Numbered from the stretch's first letter, positions 25,895 through 34,902 are shown. The stretch: 43,700 nt of DNA from Sphaerisporangium perillae (GCF_023276435.1 NZ_JALLPO010000061.1:1-43700), one strand, 5' to 3'. The notes: generated from the sequence alone by a model not told the origin. Made by a program: numbers and translations.

Positions 25895-26893
25895 TCACAG
25901 GGCCTGCGACAGCGCCTTGATGGGCATCTTCAGGTCGGCCAGGAGCGCGAGGTCGCGCTCGGGCGAGCGGCCGAGCGTCGTGAGGTAGTTGCCGACGATG
26001 ATGGCGTTGACGCCGCCGAGCATGCCGTCACGCGTGCCGAGGTCGCCGAGGGTCAGCTCGCGTCCCCCGGCGTACCGCAGGATCGTGTGCGGGAGCGCCA
26101 GCCGGAACGTCGCGACGGTCTTCAGCGCCTCGGGGCCCTCGACCAGCGGGTACGACGCGAACGGCGTGCCGGGGCGCGGGTTGAGGAAGTTCAGCGGGAC
26201 CTCGTCCGGCCGCAGCTCGCCGAGCTGGCCGGCGAACTCCGCACGCTGCTCCCTGGTCTCTCCCATGCCGATGATGCCGCCGCAGCACAGCTCCATGCCG
26301 GCCTCGCGGACCATCTCGCAGGTCTCCCAGCGCTCCTCCCACGTGTGGGTGGTCACCACGCTGCCGAAGTGCGAGCGGGCGGTCTCCAGGTTGTGGTTGT
26401 AGCGGTGGACGCCCATCTCGGCCAGCTCGTCGACCTGCTGCTGGGTGAGCATTCCGAGCGAGCAGGCGACGTTGATCTCGACGGCCTCGCGGATGGCCTT
26501 GACGCCCTCGCGCACCTGGTCCATGAGCCGCTGGTCGGGCCCGCGCACGGCCGCGACGATGCAGAACTCGGTGGCGCCCGTCGCGGCCGTCTCGACGGCC
26601 GCCTCGACGAGCGAGGGGATGTCCAGCCACACCGACCGGACGGGGGAGGTGAACTGCCCGGACTGGGAGCAGAAGTGGCAGTCCTCCGGGCATCCGCCGG
26701 TCTTCAGCGAGATGATGCCCTCCACCTCGACTTCTGGGCCGCACCAGGCCATGCGTACCTCGTGGGCCAGGGCCAGCAGGTCGGGAAGGCGGTCGTCAGG
26801 CAGTTCGAGGCAGCGCAGGGCCTGAGCGGAGGACAGCCCCCGACCCTCTTCAAGCACCTGAACCCGGGCGATCTCGAGGATGTCCATACTCAT
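25895..26893 (-). CDS. bioB: Biotin synthase
   Basis: A 332-residue radical-SAM enzyme. The [4Fe-4S] cluster ligands CPEDCHFC (Cys68, 72, 75) are intact, and a GIIGMGET segment follows. It inserts sulfur into dethiobiotin to make biotin, consuming its auxiliary cluster. It lies 28 bp after bioD in the operon bioF-dasR-like-bioD-bioB. The BsaP-like gene 4 kb away is a likely helper. Confidence 0.96.
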   Translation of the reverse strand: MSMDILEIARVQVLEEGRGLSSAQALRCLELPDDRLPDLLALAHEVRMAWCGPEVEVEGIISLKTGGCPEDCHFCSQSGQFTSPVRSVWLDIPSLVEAAVETAATGATEFCIVAAVRGPDQRLMDQVREGVKAIREAVEINVACSLGMLTQQQVDELAEMGVHRYNHNLETARSHFGSVVTTHTWEERWETCEMVREAGMELCCGGIIGMGETREQRAEFAGQLGELRPDEVPLNFLNPRPGTPFASYPLVEGPEALKTVATFRLALPHTILRYAGGRELTLGDLGTRDGMLGGVNAIIVGNYLTTLGRSPERDLALLADLKMPIKALSQAL

Positions 26894-26921
26894 CGGTCCT
26901 GCTGCTCCCTTGTCGGTTGCG

Positions 26922-27638
26922 TCACAGACTAAGGGTTGCCCGGAACCGGGAAGGGTCGAACCCGCCGCCGAGAGGGGGCCCCAGTCCGTCGTGCGCCACG
27001 CGGGCGAACGCGGCCGGATCCAGCGCCCCGGCGCCCTCGGGAAGCGCGCCCGCCAGCGGCCGGGCGGCCAGCGTCTCCAGGTCGGTCACGTTGCTCCGCT
27101 CGGCGAGCCCTGGGTCGCGAGGCCAGGAGCCGATCACCACGCCCGCGAGGTCCAGTCCCCGCCCCGCGAGGGACTCCAGGGTCAGCGCGGTGTGGTTCAG
27201 CGTGCCGAGCCCGGCCCTGGCGACCACCAGCACGGGGGCGCGGACCGTGTGGGCCAGGTCGGCGATCGTGGCGCCGTCCTCGTCGAAGCGCACGAGCAGG
27301 CCGCCCGCGCCCTCGACGACCACCAGGCGATGGGTGAGGGCCAGCTCGGTGACGCGCTCGGCGACGTCGAGGAGGGAGACGGGAGGCAGGCCGGAGGCGC
27401 GGGCCGCGGCGGCCGGGGACAGCGGGTCGGGGTAGCGCGCGAACTCGAACGTCGTGGTCACGCCGGACAGCCGGATGACCTCGTCCAGGTCCCCCGGCTC
27501 GCCCGGGGCCACCCCTGTCTGCGCGGGCTTCACCACCGCGACGGACGCCTGGCGCCCGCGCGCGAGCGCGGCGACGGCCGCGGCGACCACGGTCTTGCCC
27601 ACACCGGTGTCGGTGCCGGTGACCACGAGAATGCTCAC
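26922..27638 (-). CDS. bioD: Dethiobiotin synthetase
   Basis: A 238-residue P-loop ATP-dependent enzyme with [14 protein letters not shown] (Walker A), KPAQTG and VEGAGGLLV, forming the ureido ring of dethiobiotin. GTG 27638 (product [12 protein letters not shown]) is preferred, with AGGGTGG upstream; GTG 27647 would add three residues. It is 10 bp after the DasR-like gene and 28 bp before bioB. Confidence 0.95.
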   Translation of the reverse strand: MSILVVTGTDTGVGKTVVAAAVAALARGRQASVAVVKPAQTGVAPGEPGDLDEVIRLSGVTTTFEFARYPDPLSPAAAARASGLPPVSLLDVAERVTELALTHRLVVVEGAGGLLVRFDEDGATIADLAHTVRAPVLVVARAGLGTLNHTALTLESLAGRGLDLAGVVIGSWPRDPGLAERSNVTDLETLAARPLAGALPEGAGALDPAAFARVAHDGLGPPLGGGFDPSRFRATLSL

Positions 27639-27648
27639 CGGCACCACC

Positions 27649-28383
27649 CTAGAGGCCGGACTCCGGCGGTCTGTGGAGGCGGGTGACGAACTTGTACCGG
27701 TCGCCCCGGTAGAGCGACTGGGCCCATTCGACCGGGTTGCCCTCGGCGTCGAAGGCGTGCCGGGTGAGCAGCAGCATCGGCAGGCCGACGTCCACGCCCA
27801 GCACCTGGGCGTCGTACGGGGTCGCCAGCACGGTCTCGATGATCTCTTCGGCCTCGGTGAGCTGGACGTTGTAGGCGTTATGCAGGGTCTCGTACAGCGA
27901 GGCGTGCACCTCCAGCTCGCGGCGGAGCCGGGAGAAGCGCCGGGCGGACAGGTGGGTGGTGTCGATCGACATCGGTTCGCCGTTCGCCAGGCGGAGCCGG
28001 TGGATGCGCAGCACGCGCCCGCCGGGGTTGATGCACAGGCGCCGGGCCAGGGTCTCGTCGGCCGTGATGTAGTTGATGTCGAGGATCTTGGTGTCGGGTT
28101 CGAGGCCGACCGTGCGCAGGTCTCCGGTGTAGGAGGTCAGTTGCAGCACCTGGGCGACCTTGGGCTGGGCGACGAAGGTGCCCTTGCCCTGGATGCGCAG
28201 CAGCCGTCCCTCGACGACCAGCTCGGTGAGCGCCTGCCTGACGGTCGTGCGGGAGGTCTCGAAGCGCACGGCGAGGGCGCGTTCGGGCGGCAGCGCCGCT
28301 CCCGCGGGCAGAGACTTGGTGAGTTCCAGCAAGTTCCGTTTGACGTCGTAGTACTTGGGAATTCGGGGGGAGTCGTCCGTCAC
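27649..28383 (-). CDS. DasR-like GntR/UTRA regulator inside the biotin operon
   Basis: A 244-residue GntR-family regulator: winged helix (about 12-75, [29 protein letters not shown]) and a UTRA ligand domain (about 90-235). It closely resembles Streptomyces DasR over its whole length, for example [49 protein letters not shown] and [16 protein letters not shown]. DasR senses glucosamine-6-phosphate or GlcNAc-6-P and controls amino-sugar uptake and chitin use. Here it overlaps bioF by four bases (GTGA) and is followed by bioD after 10 bp, so it is translationally coupled into the biotin operon. It may therefore be a repurposed biotin-gene regulator; the ligand is unknown. Confidence 0.88.
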   Translation of the reverse strand: MTDDSPRIPKYYDVKRNLLELTKSLPAGAALPPERALAVRFETSRTTVRQALTELVVEGRLLRIQGKGTFVAQPKVAQVLQLTSYTGDLRTVGLEPDTKILDINYITADETLARRLCINPGGRVLRIHRLRLANGEPMSIDTTHLSARRFSRLRRELEVHASLYETLHNAYNVQLTEAEEIIETVLATPYDAQVLGVDVGLPMLLLTRHAFDAEGNPVEWAQSLYRGDRYKFVTRLHRPPESGL

Positions 28384-29534
28384 ACGTTCACCTTCATCTC
28401 GGCCACTGCGGTGAGCGCGCGTCCGATCACCGCGAGATCATCCGAACTCAGATTGGCCCGTGCGGTCAATCTCAGACAAGACCGGCCCTTTGGCACCGAC
28501 GGCGGACGGAAGCATCCGGCGCGCACTCCGTGCTCCGCGAGCACCGCGGCGGCGGAGAGCGCGGCATCCGGCGGGCCGAGCACGACCGGTACGACGGCCG
28601 CCGCCGGGTCCGTCGCGGGAAAGCCACGGTCCGCGGCCGCGCGGGCCAGTGCCGACGCATTATGCCGAGCCTGTCTTGGCAGGTCAGGATGGTCGCTCAC
28701 GATATCAAGGGCCGCGAGTGCCGCGGCAACGGGAGCGGGTGCGAGGCCGGTGTCGAAGATGAACGCCCTACCCGTGTCGATCAGGGTTTCCACCACTTCG
28801 CGTGCGCATAGCACAGCTCCACCCTGGGAGCCCAGGGACTTGGACAGTGTGACGGTTCTCACAACGGTCGGGGCGTCCGCGAGCCCGGCGGCGTGCACCG
28901 CGCCCTGCCCGCGCTCGCCCACCACGCCCAGGGAGTGCGCCTCGTCCACGACCAGCAGGGCCCCGTGCCGCATGGTCGCCTCGTACAGCTCCCGCACGGG
29001 CGCGAGGTCGCCGTCGACGGAGAAGACCGCGTCGGTGACGACGACGGCGTGCTCCTCGGCGCGGTTCGCCAGTGCCTTCTCCACCGCCTCGACGTCCTTG
29101 TGCGGCGTGACCGCGACGCGGGCCCGGGAGAGGCGGCAGGCGTCGATGATCGAGGCGTGGTTGCCCTCGTCGCTCACCACGAGCCCGCCGGCACCGAGCG
29201 TCGCCACTACGGCGAGGTTGGCCAGGTAGCCCGAGGAGAACACGAGCGCCCGGGCACCGCCCGCGAAGCGCCGCAGCCGCTCCTCCAGTTCGGCGTGGAG
29301 CGTCGTGGTGCCGGTGACCAGCCGCGACCCGGTGGAGCCCGCGCCCCACTCGCGCGTGGCCCGTACGGCGGCCGCGATCAGCCGCTCGTCGCGGGCCAGC
29401 CCGAGGTAGTCGTTGGAGGCCAGGTCGATCAGGCCGTCGTGGTCGGGGGTGCGGGGGCGCAGGACGCGCCTGAGTCCCGCCGCGTCCCGGGCCGCGGCGG
29501 CGCTGCGCAACCGGGCCAGGGGGTCTGTGGTCAT
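28380..29534 (-). CDS. bioF: 8-amino-7-oxononanoate synthase
   Basis: A 384-residue PLP enzyme of the alpha-oxoamine synthase family: SNDYLGLA and [12 protein letters not shown] near the N-terminus, [12 protein letters not shown], and the PLP-Lys motif [11 protein letters not shown]. It condenses pimeloyl thioester with alanine, the first committed step of biotin synthesis. ATG 29534 gives a normal family length. The frame continues to ATG 29633, which would add a non-conserved 33-residue Pro/Ala/Glu-rich tail. It is first in the operon. No bioA, bioC or bioH is in the window. Confidence 0.94.
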   Translation of the reverse strand: MTTDPLARLRSAAAARDAAGLRRVLRPRTPDHDGLIDLASNDYLGLARDERLIAAAVRATREWGAGSTGSRLVTGTTTLHAELEERLRRFAGGARALVFSSGYLANLAVVATLGAGGLVVSDEGNHASIIDACRLSRARVAVTPHKDVEAVEKALANRAEEHAVVVTDAVFSVDGDLAPVRELYEATMRHGALLVVDEAHSLGVVGERGQGAVHAAGLADAPTVVRTVTLSKSLGSQGGAVLCAREVVETLIDTGRAFIFDTGLAPAPVAAALAALDIVSDHPDLPRQARHNASALARAAADRGFPATDPAAAVVPVVLGPPDAALSAAAVLAEHGVRAGCFRPPSVPKGRSCLRLTARANLSSDDLAVIGRALTAVAEMKVNV

Positions 29535-29544
29535 CGTCTCGCCT

Positions 29545-29553
29545 GTCTGGACC
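29545..29553. promoter_or_regulatory. dre-like site candidate before bioF
   Basis: GTCTGGACC differs in one base from the central nine bases of the DasR responsive element (GTCTAGACC) and lies 11 bp upstream of the favoured bioF start. The outer flanks do not match well, so this is a weak candidate for autoregulation by the DasR-like protein. Confidence 0.25.
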
Positions 29554-29702
29554 TCGCCGGCGGCCCCGCTCGTGTCGGCGGGCACGCCCACCGCAGGTTC
29601 CGCGGGGTAAGCGGGCACTTCTGTGTGCTCCATTAAGGGAATCTTCCCAGGGCAGCCACCCTCGATTCGCGTTGGGCAGGGGTTAGCACGCATGATGCAC
29701 AG

Positions 29703-31160
29703 GTGCCGACTCTGAGCGAACTGGTGGCCCGTCACACCACCTGTGATCCCGCCGATCTGGAGTGGATGCACTCGCTGGTCTCCGACTGGCAGCTCCTCGC
29801 CGACCTGTCCTTCGCCGACCTGATCCTGTGGATCCCGCTGCGCGACGAGTCCGCGTGGGTGGCCGTCGCGCAGATGCGCCCGACGACGGGTCCGACGGTG
29901 TACCACGACGACGTGGTCGGGTCGATCGTGGCGGCGGGGGAGCGTCCTTTGATCGACACGGCGTGGCGCGAGCGCCGCATCTGCCGCGAGGGCGACCCCG
30001 ACTGGTCCAGCGGCGTGCCCGTGCGCGAGGAGACCATCCCGGTGCGGCGCGACGACCACTTCGTGGCGGTCATCCAGCGGTCCACCAACCTGTCCTCGGC
30101 GCGCACGCCCTCCCGGCTGGAGCTGACCTACCTGCAGAGCGCCTCGGACCTGGCGCAGATGGTCGCCGAGGGCCGGTTCCCCTTCCCCGACGAGGGGCCG
30201 ATCCTGGTCCGTTCCCCGCGGGTCGGAGACGGGCTTCTCCGGCTCGACCGGGCCGGCCGGGTCACTTATGCCTCGCCCAACGCGCTGTCGGCCTACCGGC
30301 GGCTGGGGCTCAACGCCGACCTCGTCGGTTCGGAGCTCGGCAAGACGACCGCCGCCCTCTGCTACACCGGCGAGCCCATCAACGAAGACCTGATGCTGGT
30401 GGCCAGCGGGCGCGCGCCGCGGGAGACCGAGGTGGAGGCGGGCGCCAACGTGGTGCAGCTCCGCGCGATCCCGCTGATCGTCGGCGGCGGCCGCATCGGG
30501 GCCCTGGTGCTCATCAGGGACGTGACCGAGCTGCGCCGCCGCGAGCGCGAGCTGCTCACCAAGGACGCGACCATCCGGGAGATCCACCACCGGGTGAAGA
30601 ACAACCTCCAGACCGTGGCCGCGCTGCTCAGGCTGCAGGCGCGGCGGCTGCGCGTGCCGGAGGGGCGCGAGGCGCTGGAGGAGGCCGTGCGCCGGGTCGG
30701 CTCGATCGCGATCGTGCACGAGACCCTGTCCCACACGCCCGAGGAGATCGTCGACTTCGACGACATCGCCGACCGGGTGATCGCGATGACCGGCGAGGTC
30801 TCGGCGGCCAACGTGATGCCGCGCCGGGTGGGGAGCTTCGGCATGCTGCCCGCGATGATCGCCACTCCGGTGGCCATGGTGCTGACCGAGTTGCTGCAGA
30901 ACGCCGTGCAGCACGGTTTCGCGTACGGCAGCGGGACGATCAAGGTGATCGTGTCGCGCACCGAGGAGCGGCTCGATCTCGTGGTCGCCGACGACGGCCA
31001 GGGGCTTCCCGAGGGGTTCGACCTGGAGGCGTCGACCAGCCTGGGCCTGCAGATCGTCCGCACGCTCGTCGTGGGCGAGCTCTCTGGGAGGCTGGCGGTG
31101 CGGCCGCGTGAGGGCGGGGGCACCGAGGTCTCGCTGACCATCCCGGTGCAGCCGGCGTAG
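29703..31160 (+). CDS. pdtaS: Sensor histidine kinase PdtaS
   Basis: A 485-residue soluble kinase without membrane segments: an N-terminal GAF domain (about 1-150), a PAS domain (about 170-285), then a HisKA_2 domain with EIHHRVKNNLQTVAALLRLQ (His295/296) and a HATPase domain (ELLQNAVQHGF, DDGQGLPEGF). It matches M. tuberculosis PdtaS, which phosphorylates the RNA-binding antiterminator PdtaR; PdtaR is not in the window. There is no ribosome binding site before GTG 29703, and CATGAT ends six bases upstream, so the mRNA may be leaderless. It is convergent with whiB1, as in mycobacteria. Confidence 0.92.
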   Translation: MPTLSELVARHTTCDPADLEWMHSLVSDWQLLADLSFADLILWIPLRDESAWVAVAQMRPTTGPTVYHDDVVGSIVAAGERPLIDTAWRERRICREGDPDWSSGVPVREETIPVRRDDHFVAVIQRSTNLSSARTPSRLELTYLQSASDLAQMVAEGRFPFPDEGPILVRSPRVGDGLLRLDRAGRVTYASPNALSAYRRLGLNADLVGSELGKTTAALCYTGEPINEDLMLVASGRAPRETEVEAGANVVQLRAIPLIVGGGRIGALVLIRDVTELRRRERELLTKDATIREIHHRVKNNLQTVAALLRLQARRLRVPEGREALEEAVRRVGSIAIVHETLSHTPEEIVDFDDIADRVIAMTGEVSAANVMPRRVGSFGMLPAMIATPVAMVLTELLQNAVQHGFAYGSGTIKVIVSRTEERLDLVVADDGQGLPEGFDLEASTSLGLQIVRTLVVGELSGRLAVRPREGGGTEVSLTIPVQPA

Positions 31161-31439
31161 CGTTCACCGCCGCACGGGCCACCGGCGGATGGTCACCGCC
31201 GCGGAACTCCTGGCATAGTGGTCACCCGCCGCGGCAGGGCGCCGGAGGCCGTCCGCGGAAAGACGCCCGTCCTCGCAAGATGGAGGCCGTCTTCGAGAAC
31301 TGCTACGCCCGGCCATCGCGCGGGGCGATGCCGGGCGTTTGGTTCCGTACGCCACGACGCTGGGGCGGTGCGGAAAGCGCGCGTGGATGGGGAAGATGTT
31401 CCAGAACGGGGTCCGGTGAGCGGGGGGTGCGTCGCGGCG

Positions 31440-31694
31440 TCAGACGCCCGCGCGGGCTCGGGCTCGGGCGGTGCGGCGCTTGAGAGCGCGACGCTCGTCC
31501 TCGCTTAGACCGCCCCACACACCAGCGTCCTGGCCGGACTCGATGGCCCACTTCAGGCACGGGTCGCTGACCGGACAGGCGCGGCACACCTGCTTGGCCT
31601 CTTCGATCTGCATGAGTGCCGGGCCGGTGTTGCCGATCGGGAAGAACAACTCGGGGTCCACGTCACGGCAGGCAGCGCGGTGGCGCCAGTCCAT
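31440..31694 (-). CDS. whiB1: WhiB1-type iron-sulfur transcriptional regulator
   Basis: An 84-residue Wbl protein beginning MDWRHRAACRDVDPELFF. The four [4Fe-4S] ligands are Cys9, Cys37, Cys40 and Cys46, then the GVWGG turn and a basic tail (RRALKRRTARARARAGV) that contacts DNA. These positions equal those of M. tuberculosis WhiB1, an essential nitric-oxide-responsive regulator that binds sigma factor region 4. It starts at ATG 31694 with GGAG upstream. A Crp-type site and a short hairpin lie in its upstream region. It is convergent with pdtaS. Confidence 0.96.
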   Translation of the reverse strand: MDWRHRAACRDVDPELFFPIGNTGPALMQIEEAKQVCRACPVSDPCLKWAIESGQDAGVWGGLSEDERRALKRRTARARARAGV

Positions 31695-31715
31695 GCGTTC
31701 CACTCCTTCGTAGGT

Positions 31716-31730
31716 GGAGCCTGCGGCTCC
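31716..31730 (-). other. Small hairpin in the whiB1 5' region
   Basis: GGAGCC-TGC-GGCTCC forms a perfect 6-bp stem between the Crp-type site and the whiB1 start codon. It could be in the 5' untranslated RNA or act as a minor operator. Confidence 0.35.
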
Positions 31731-31751
31731 GTCCGGTGACTGACGGATGTT

Positions 31752-31767
31752 TGTGAACTGTTTCACT
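31752..31767 (-). promoter_or_regulatory. Crp-type binding site in the whiB1 promoter
   Basis: TGTGA-ACTGTT-TCACT on the plus strand (AGTGA-N6-TCACA read toward whiB1) matches the Crp/cAMP receptor consensus TGTGA-N6-TCACA in nine of ten positions. It lies 58-73 bp upstream of the whiB1 start. In M. tuberculosis the Crp protein Rv3676 controls whiB1 through such sites, so conservation of this control is likely. Confidence 0.7.
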
Positions 31768-31838
31768 AACCAGGGCGAACTTTTGCCTGGGCCTTGGGGT
31801 GGGGGGCCAGGAAGCTCATGTCATCGCCGCAGACCTTC

Positions 31839-31859
31839 GAGGATCAGGGTGGGATCCTC
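31839..31859 (-). terminator. Hairpin between the lipid kinase and whiB1
   Basis: GAGGATC and GATCCTC form a perfect 7-bp stem around a 7-nt loop, 126 bp after the lipid kinase stop codon. With no T-tract it would be a weak terminator; it could also be an operator of the whiB1 region. Confidence 0.4.
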
Positions 31860-31984
31860 AAACGTCCTACGTTCCGACGTCGTGTTGAGCTTTTCAGGCA
31901 GGCCCAGGTCACGCAAGAGGTTTGACGGAACGTTTTGCCGGATATGGATGTCGGATGCATCACACTATGACGGGATGTAACAGA

Positions 31985-32992
31985 TCAGACCAGGACTTGT
32001 AATGCCGATGGTATAGACCGAAAGGTCACTCGTTCGCGCTCGCCCAGATAGTCGCCGTCAAGCTGGAACGCCATCGGTCGCCTGGCGGTCAGCGTGAACT
32101 CCTCCTCATCGTGCACATGGACGAGATGCCCGCCTCTGGGCAGGCCCACACGTTCCCCGACGATCTGGCGGAGCAGCCCGAGCATGGCCGCCACTCCCAT
32201 GCGCCGCAGGCCGAGCATGTCCAGGCCCGTGTCGAACCCGGCCCACGGCGTGGGGTTGATCGGCCTGCTGCCGGCGTAGGTCCACGGCGCGGTGTTGGAG
32301 ATGATCGCCATGAAGATGCCGTCGACCGTGGTCCGGCGCGAGCGCTCCAGCCGCAGCGCGGGATGGCGGCGGTCGGTGATGAGGTAGTGCCGCAACGCCG
32401 TGTTGATGTACCGGCTCGGGGAGGCCTTGTACCCCGCGCCGCGCAGGCCCTCGACGGCGCGCACGACCTCGGCGTCATACCCCAGGCCCGCGCAGAACGT
32501 GAAATACCGGCTGGTGGGCGACGCGGGGCCGTGGGCCGTCTCGTCGCTCGCGCCGGGTGGACGGACCTCGGGTGTGCCGTCGTCGAGGGTGTTCTCCTCC
32601 CAGATGGCCTGGCCGAGGTTGATCGTGCGGCGCCGGTCCTCACGGATCGCCTCGAGCACCGCGCCGGTCGCCTCCACCGGATCGTTCGGCAGCCCCAGCG
32701 ACCGGGCGAAGACGTTCGCGCTCCCACCTGGGATCACGATCAGCGCGGGACGGGCGTGCCCGCCCTCGACGATGCCGTTCACCGCTTCGTTGATGGTCCC
32801 GTCGCCGCCGAGGACGGCGATGACGTCGAACCCCTTCTCTCGCGCGGTTCCGGCCAGCACGGTCGCGTGCCCTCGGTACCCGGTCTCCTCCACCGACAGG
32901 TCGACGGCCGCGCCGAGTGCGCGGATGAGGACGTCCCTGGTGCGCCGGTTGGTCGACGTCGCCATCGGGTTGATCAGGAGGAGTGCGCGCAT
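31985..32992 (-). CDS. Diacylglycerol/lipid kinase family protein
   Basis: A 335-residue member of the DAGK/YegS family. The N-terminal catalytic domain carries LINPMA, the nucleotide motif VLGGDGTINEAVNGI and PGGSANVFARSLGLP. It should phosphorylate diacylglycerol or a related lipid, at the cytoplasmic face of the membrane. ATG 32992 (product MRALLLINP) is preferred to the TTG at 33037, which lacks support. In M. tuberculosis a gene next to whiB1 (Rv3218) occupies the same slot as I recall, suggesting an old gene association. Confidence 0.88.
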   Translation of the reverse strand: MRALLLINPMATSTNRRTRDVLIRALGAAVDLSVEETGYRGHATVLAGTAREKGFDVIAVLGGDGTINEAVNGIVEGGHARPALIVIPGGSANVFARSLGLPNDPVEATGAVLEAIREDRRRTINLGQAIWEENTLDDGTPEVRPPGASDETAHGPASPTSRYFTFCAGLGYDAEVVRAVEGLRGAGYKASPSRYINTALRHYLITDRRHPALRLERSRRTTVDGIFMAIISNTAPWTYAGSRPINPTPWAGFDTGLDMLGLRRMGVAAMLGLLRQIVGERVGLPRGGHLVHVHDEEEFTLTARRPMAFQLDGDYLGERERVTFRSIPSALQVLV

Positions 32993-33052
32993 GCCGCCCA
33001 GCGTATCCACCGGCTGGGGACCCGCGACTTGGGTCAAGTAGGGTGACCGGAT

Positions 33053-33430
33053 ATGTCGAACCGTCCGGTGACCCTGACCGTGGCCGCCGTCGTCCTCGCG
33101 ATCGAGGGCGTCACCGCCATCGCGCTCGGCGGCTACGCCGCCGTGGAGACGATCATCGGCACGCCGGCGGACGTGAGCAGTTCCATCGCCGTCTCCGCCT
33201 TCGGCGTCATCATCGGCGCGGCCCTGCTGTGGGTGGCCTACGGCCTGCTCGGCGCCGCCCGGTGGAGCCGCGCGCCGGGCGTGGTCACGCAGATCTTCGC
33301 GCTGCCGGTGGCCGTCTCGCTGTTCCAGTCGGAGCAGATCGTTCTCGGCGTGCTCCTGGCCGTGGTCGCGCTGGCCGGCCTGGTCGGGCTGCTGGCGCCC
33401 GCCACGACGCGCGCCATGATCGAAGACTGA
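33053..33430 (+). CDS. Small integral membrane protein (four segments)
   Basis: A 125-residue protein with four hydrophobic segments (about 8-28, 45-66, 75-93, 97-115), a short polar start (MSNRPVT) and an acidic end (MIED). It is divergent from the lipid kinase with about 60 bp between the start codons. It corresponds in place to Rv3217c of M. tuberculosis, annotated only as an integral membrane protein. No function is known. Confidence 0.8.
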   Translation: MSNRPVTLTVAAVVLAIEGVTAIALGGYAAVETIIGTPADVSSSIAVSAFGVIIGAALLWVAYGLLGAARWSRAPGVVTQIFALPVAVSLFQSEQIVLGVLLAVVALAGLVGLLAPATTRAMIED

Positions 33431-33491
33431 CCCGGCCTGCGGCGCGTGTCAGTCCCCGGCGGCTCCTCCGCGATGATCGCTCGGCGGTGGT

Positions 33492-34292
33492 TCAGTCTTC
33501 GGCGGTGAGGCCCTCGCGGAGCTGGGCCAAAGTGCGGGCGAGCAGGCGCGAGACGTGCATCTGCGAGATGCCGAGCTCGGTGGCGATCTGCGACTGCGTC
33601 ATGTTCCCGAAGAACCGCAGCAGCAGGATGCGCTTCTCGCGAGGCGGCAGCCGTTCGAGCAGCGGCTTCAGCGACTCGCGGTATTCGACGCCTTCCAGGG
33701 ACTCATCGACGATGCCGAGCGAGTCGGACACCGCCGGGGCGTCGTCGTCGCCGGAGTCGGGGGCGTCCAGGGACACGGTGGAGTAGGCGTTGGCCGACTC
33801 CAGGCCCTCGAGCACCTCCTCCTCGGACATCTGGAGATGGGCGGCCAGCTCGGCGACGGTCGGAGCCCGGCCCTGGCGCTGCGACAGCTCGCTAATGGCC
33901 TTGGTCAGCGAGAGCTTGAGCTCCTGCAGGCGGCGGGGCACCCGGACGGCCCAGCCCTTGTCGCGGAAGTGACGCTTGATCTCGCCGACGATGGTCGGCG
34001 TGGCGTACGTCGAGAACTCGACGCCCCGCTCGAGATCGAACCGGTCGATCGACTTGATCAGGCCGATGGTGGCGACCTGCGTCAGGTCGTCGAGCCACTC
34101 TCCCCGATTGCGGAAGCGCCGGGCGAGGTACTCGACTAGGGGCAGGTGGAGCTCGACCAGCTCGTCACGAATGCGCTGGCGGCGCGGGTCGTCGGCCGGC
34201 AGCTCGGCCAGCTCGCCGAACAGGCCACGGGCCCGCACCCTGTCGGGGACGGTGCTGTCACTGCCGGCCACGGCGCGGGTCCTCTCCGTCAC
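33492..34292 (-). CDS. sigF: SigB/SigF/SigG-type stress sigma factor
   Basis: A 266-residue group 3 sigma factor: region 2 (LPLVEYLARRFRNRGEWLDDLTQVATIGLIKSIDRFD cut here as several motifs: LVEYLARRF, DDLTQVATIGLIKSIDRFD), region 3 (RVPRRLQELKL, EEVLEGLESANAYSTVSLD) and region 4 (LPPREKRILLLRFFGNMTQSQIA, SQMHVSRLLART). These drive general stress or sporulation genes. It overlaps the upstream RsbW-like gene by four bases (GTGA) and is probably held inactive by it. Which actinobacterial paralogue it is cannot be decided from sequence. Confidence 0.9.
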   Translation of the reverse strand: MTERTRAVAGSDSTVPDRVRARGLFGELAELPADDPRRQRIRDELVELHLPLVEYLARRFRNRGEWLDDLTQVATIGLIKSIDRFDLERGVEFSTYATPTIVGEIKRHFRDKGWAVRVPRRLQELKLSLTKAISELSQRQGRAPTVAELAAHLQMSEEEVLEGLESANAYSTVSLDAPDSGDDDAPAVSDSLGIVDESLEGVEYRESLKPLLERLPPREKRILLLRFFGNMTQSQIATELGISQMHVSRLLARTLAQLREGLTAED

Positions 34293-34726
34293 GACAGCCT
34301 CGCAGACCCTCGGCGCTTATGCAGCACGATCGCCATGCGGTCGGGGGAGTCGGTCTCGGCGTCCACGTCGTCGGTAAGCGCGGTGAGCACCATCCACGCG
34401 AAGTCGTCGCGCTTGGGCTCTGCCTGGCCGACCGTGCTGACCTCGACCCGGACGATCATCTCCTGCCCGGTCAGCTCGAACTCGGCGATCAGGTCGGTGC
34501 CGGGCACGGCATGGCCCAGCAGCATGGCGCAGGCCTCGTCGACCGCGATACGAAGATCTTCGATCTCGTCCAGCGTGAAGTCGAGCCGTGCCGCCAGCCC
34601 TGCGGTGGCCGTACGGAGCACGGACAGATAGGCGCTGGCAGCGGGCAGGCGCACGCTGACAGCATCACGGATCCCCGAGAGCCCATCGGGGATGTCGTCC
34701 GCACGCGTCGCTGTCTCGTCGGTCAC
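34289..34726 (-). CDS. rsbW: RsbW-like anti-sigma factor
   Basis: A 145-residue ATPase of the HATPase_c_2/serine-kinase family: LDEIEDLRIAVDEACAMLL (N-box), then a poorly conserved G1 region. Such proteins bind the stress sigma factor until freed by an unphosphorylated anti-anti-sigma factor (not in this window). It starts at GTG 34726 with GGAGG, and the sigma gene follows with a GTGA overlap. Its upstream region shares two short motifs with the sodN upstream region. Confidence 0.88.
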   Translation of the reverse strand: MTDETATRADDIPDGLSGIRDAVSVRLPAASAYLSVLRTATAGLAARLDFTLDEIEDLRIAVDEACAMLLGHAVPGTDLIAEFELTGQEMIVRVEVSTVGQAEPKRDDFAWMVLTALTDDVDAETDSPDRMAIVLHKRRGSARLS

Positions 34727-34902
34727 GTTCCTCCTCGCACAGAGCTGCTGATTAGCAACTTACCGCCCCGTGCCCCATCGTGCAGGACTGGGACGCGCCG
34801 ATAGTCGTGATCTTGTGGAATTGCGGCCGGTTTCCCTGACGCCCAGCTGCCCATTCCTTGACATACCGCTGCCCTGGGCGGGTTTTGCGGCCATGAAAGA
34901 CC

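Noticed and set aside
29535..29633. N-terminal 33-residue extension of BioF
   Set aside because: Pro/Ala/Glu-rich and not conserved as I recall the family; ATG 29534 gives the usual length. It remains possible that both starts are used.
34741..34830. SigB/SigF-type autoregulatory promoter before rsbW
   Set aside because: GGCGGTAAG resembles the -10 GGGTAY only loosely and no GNNT -35 lies at 14-16 bp, so I do not list it.
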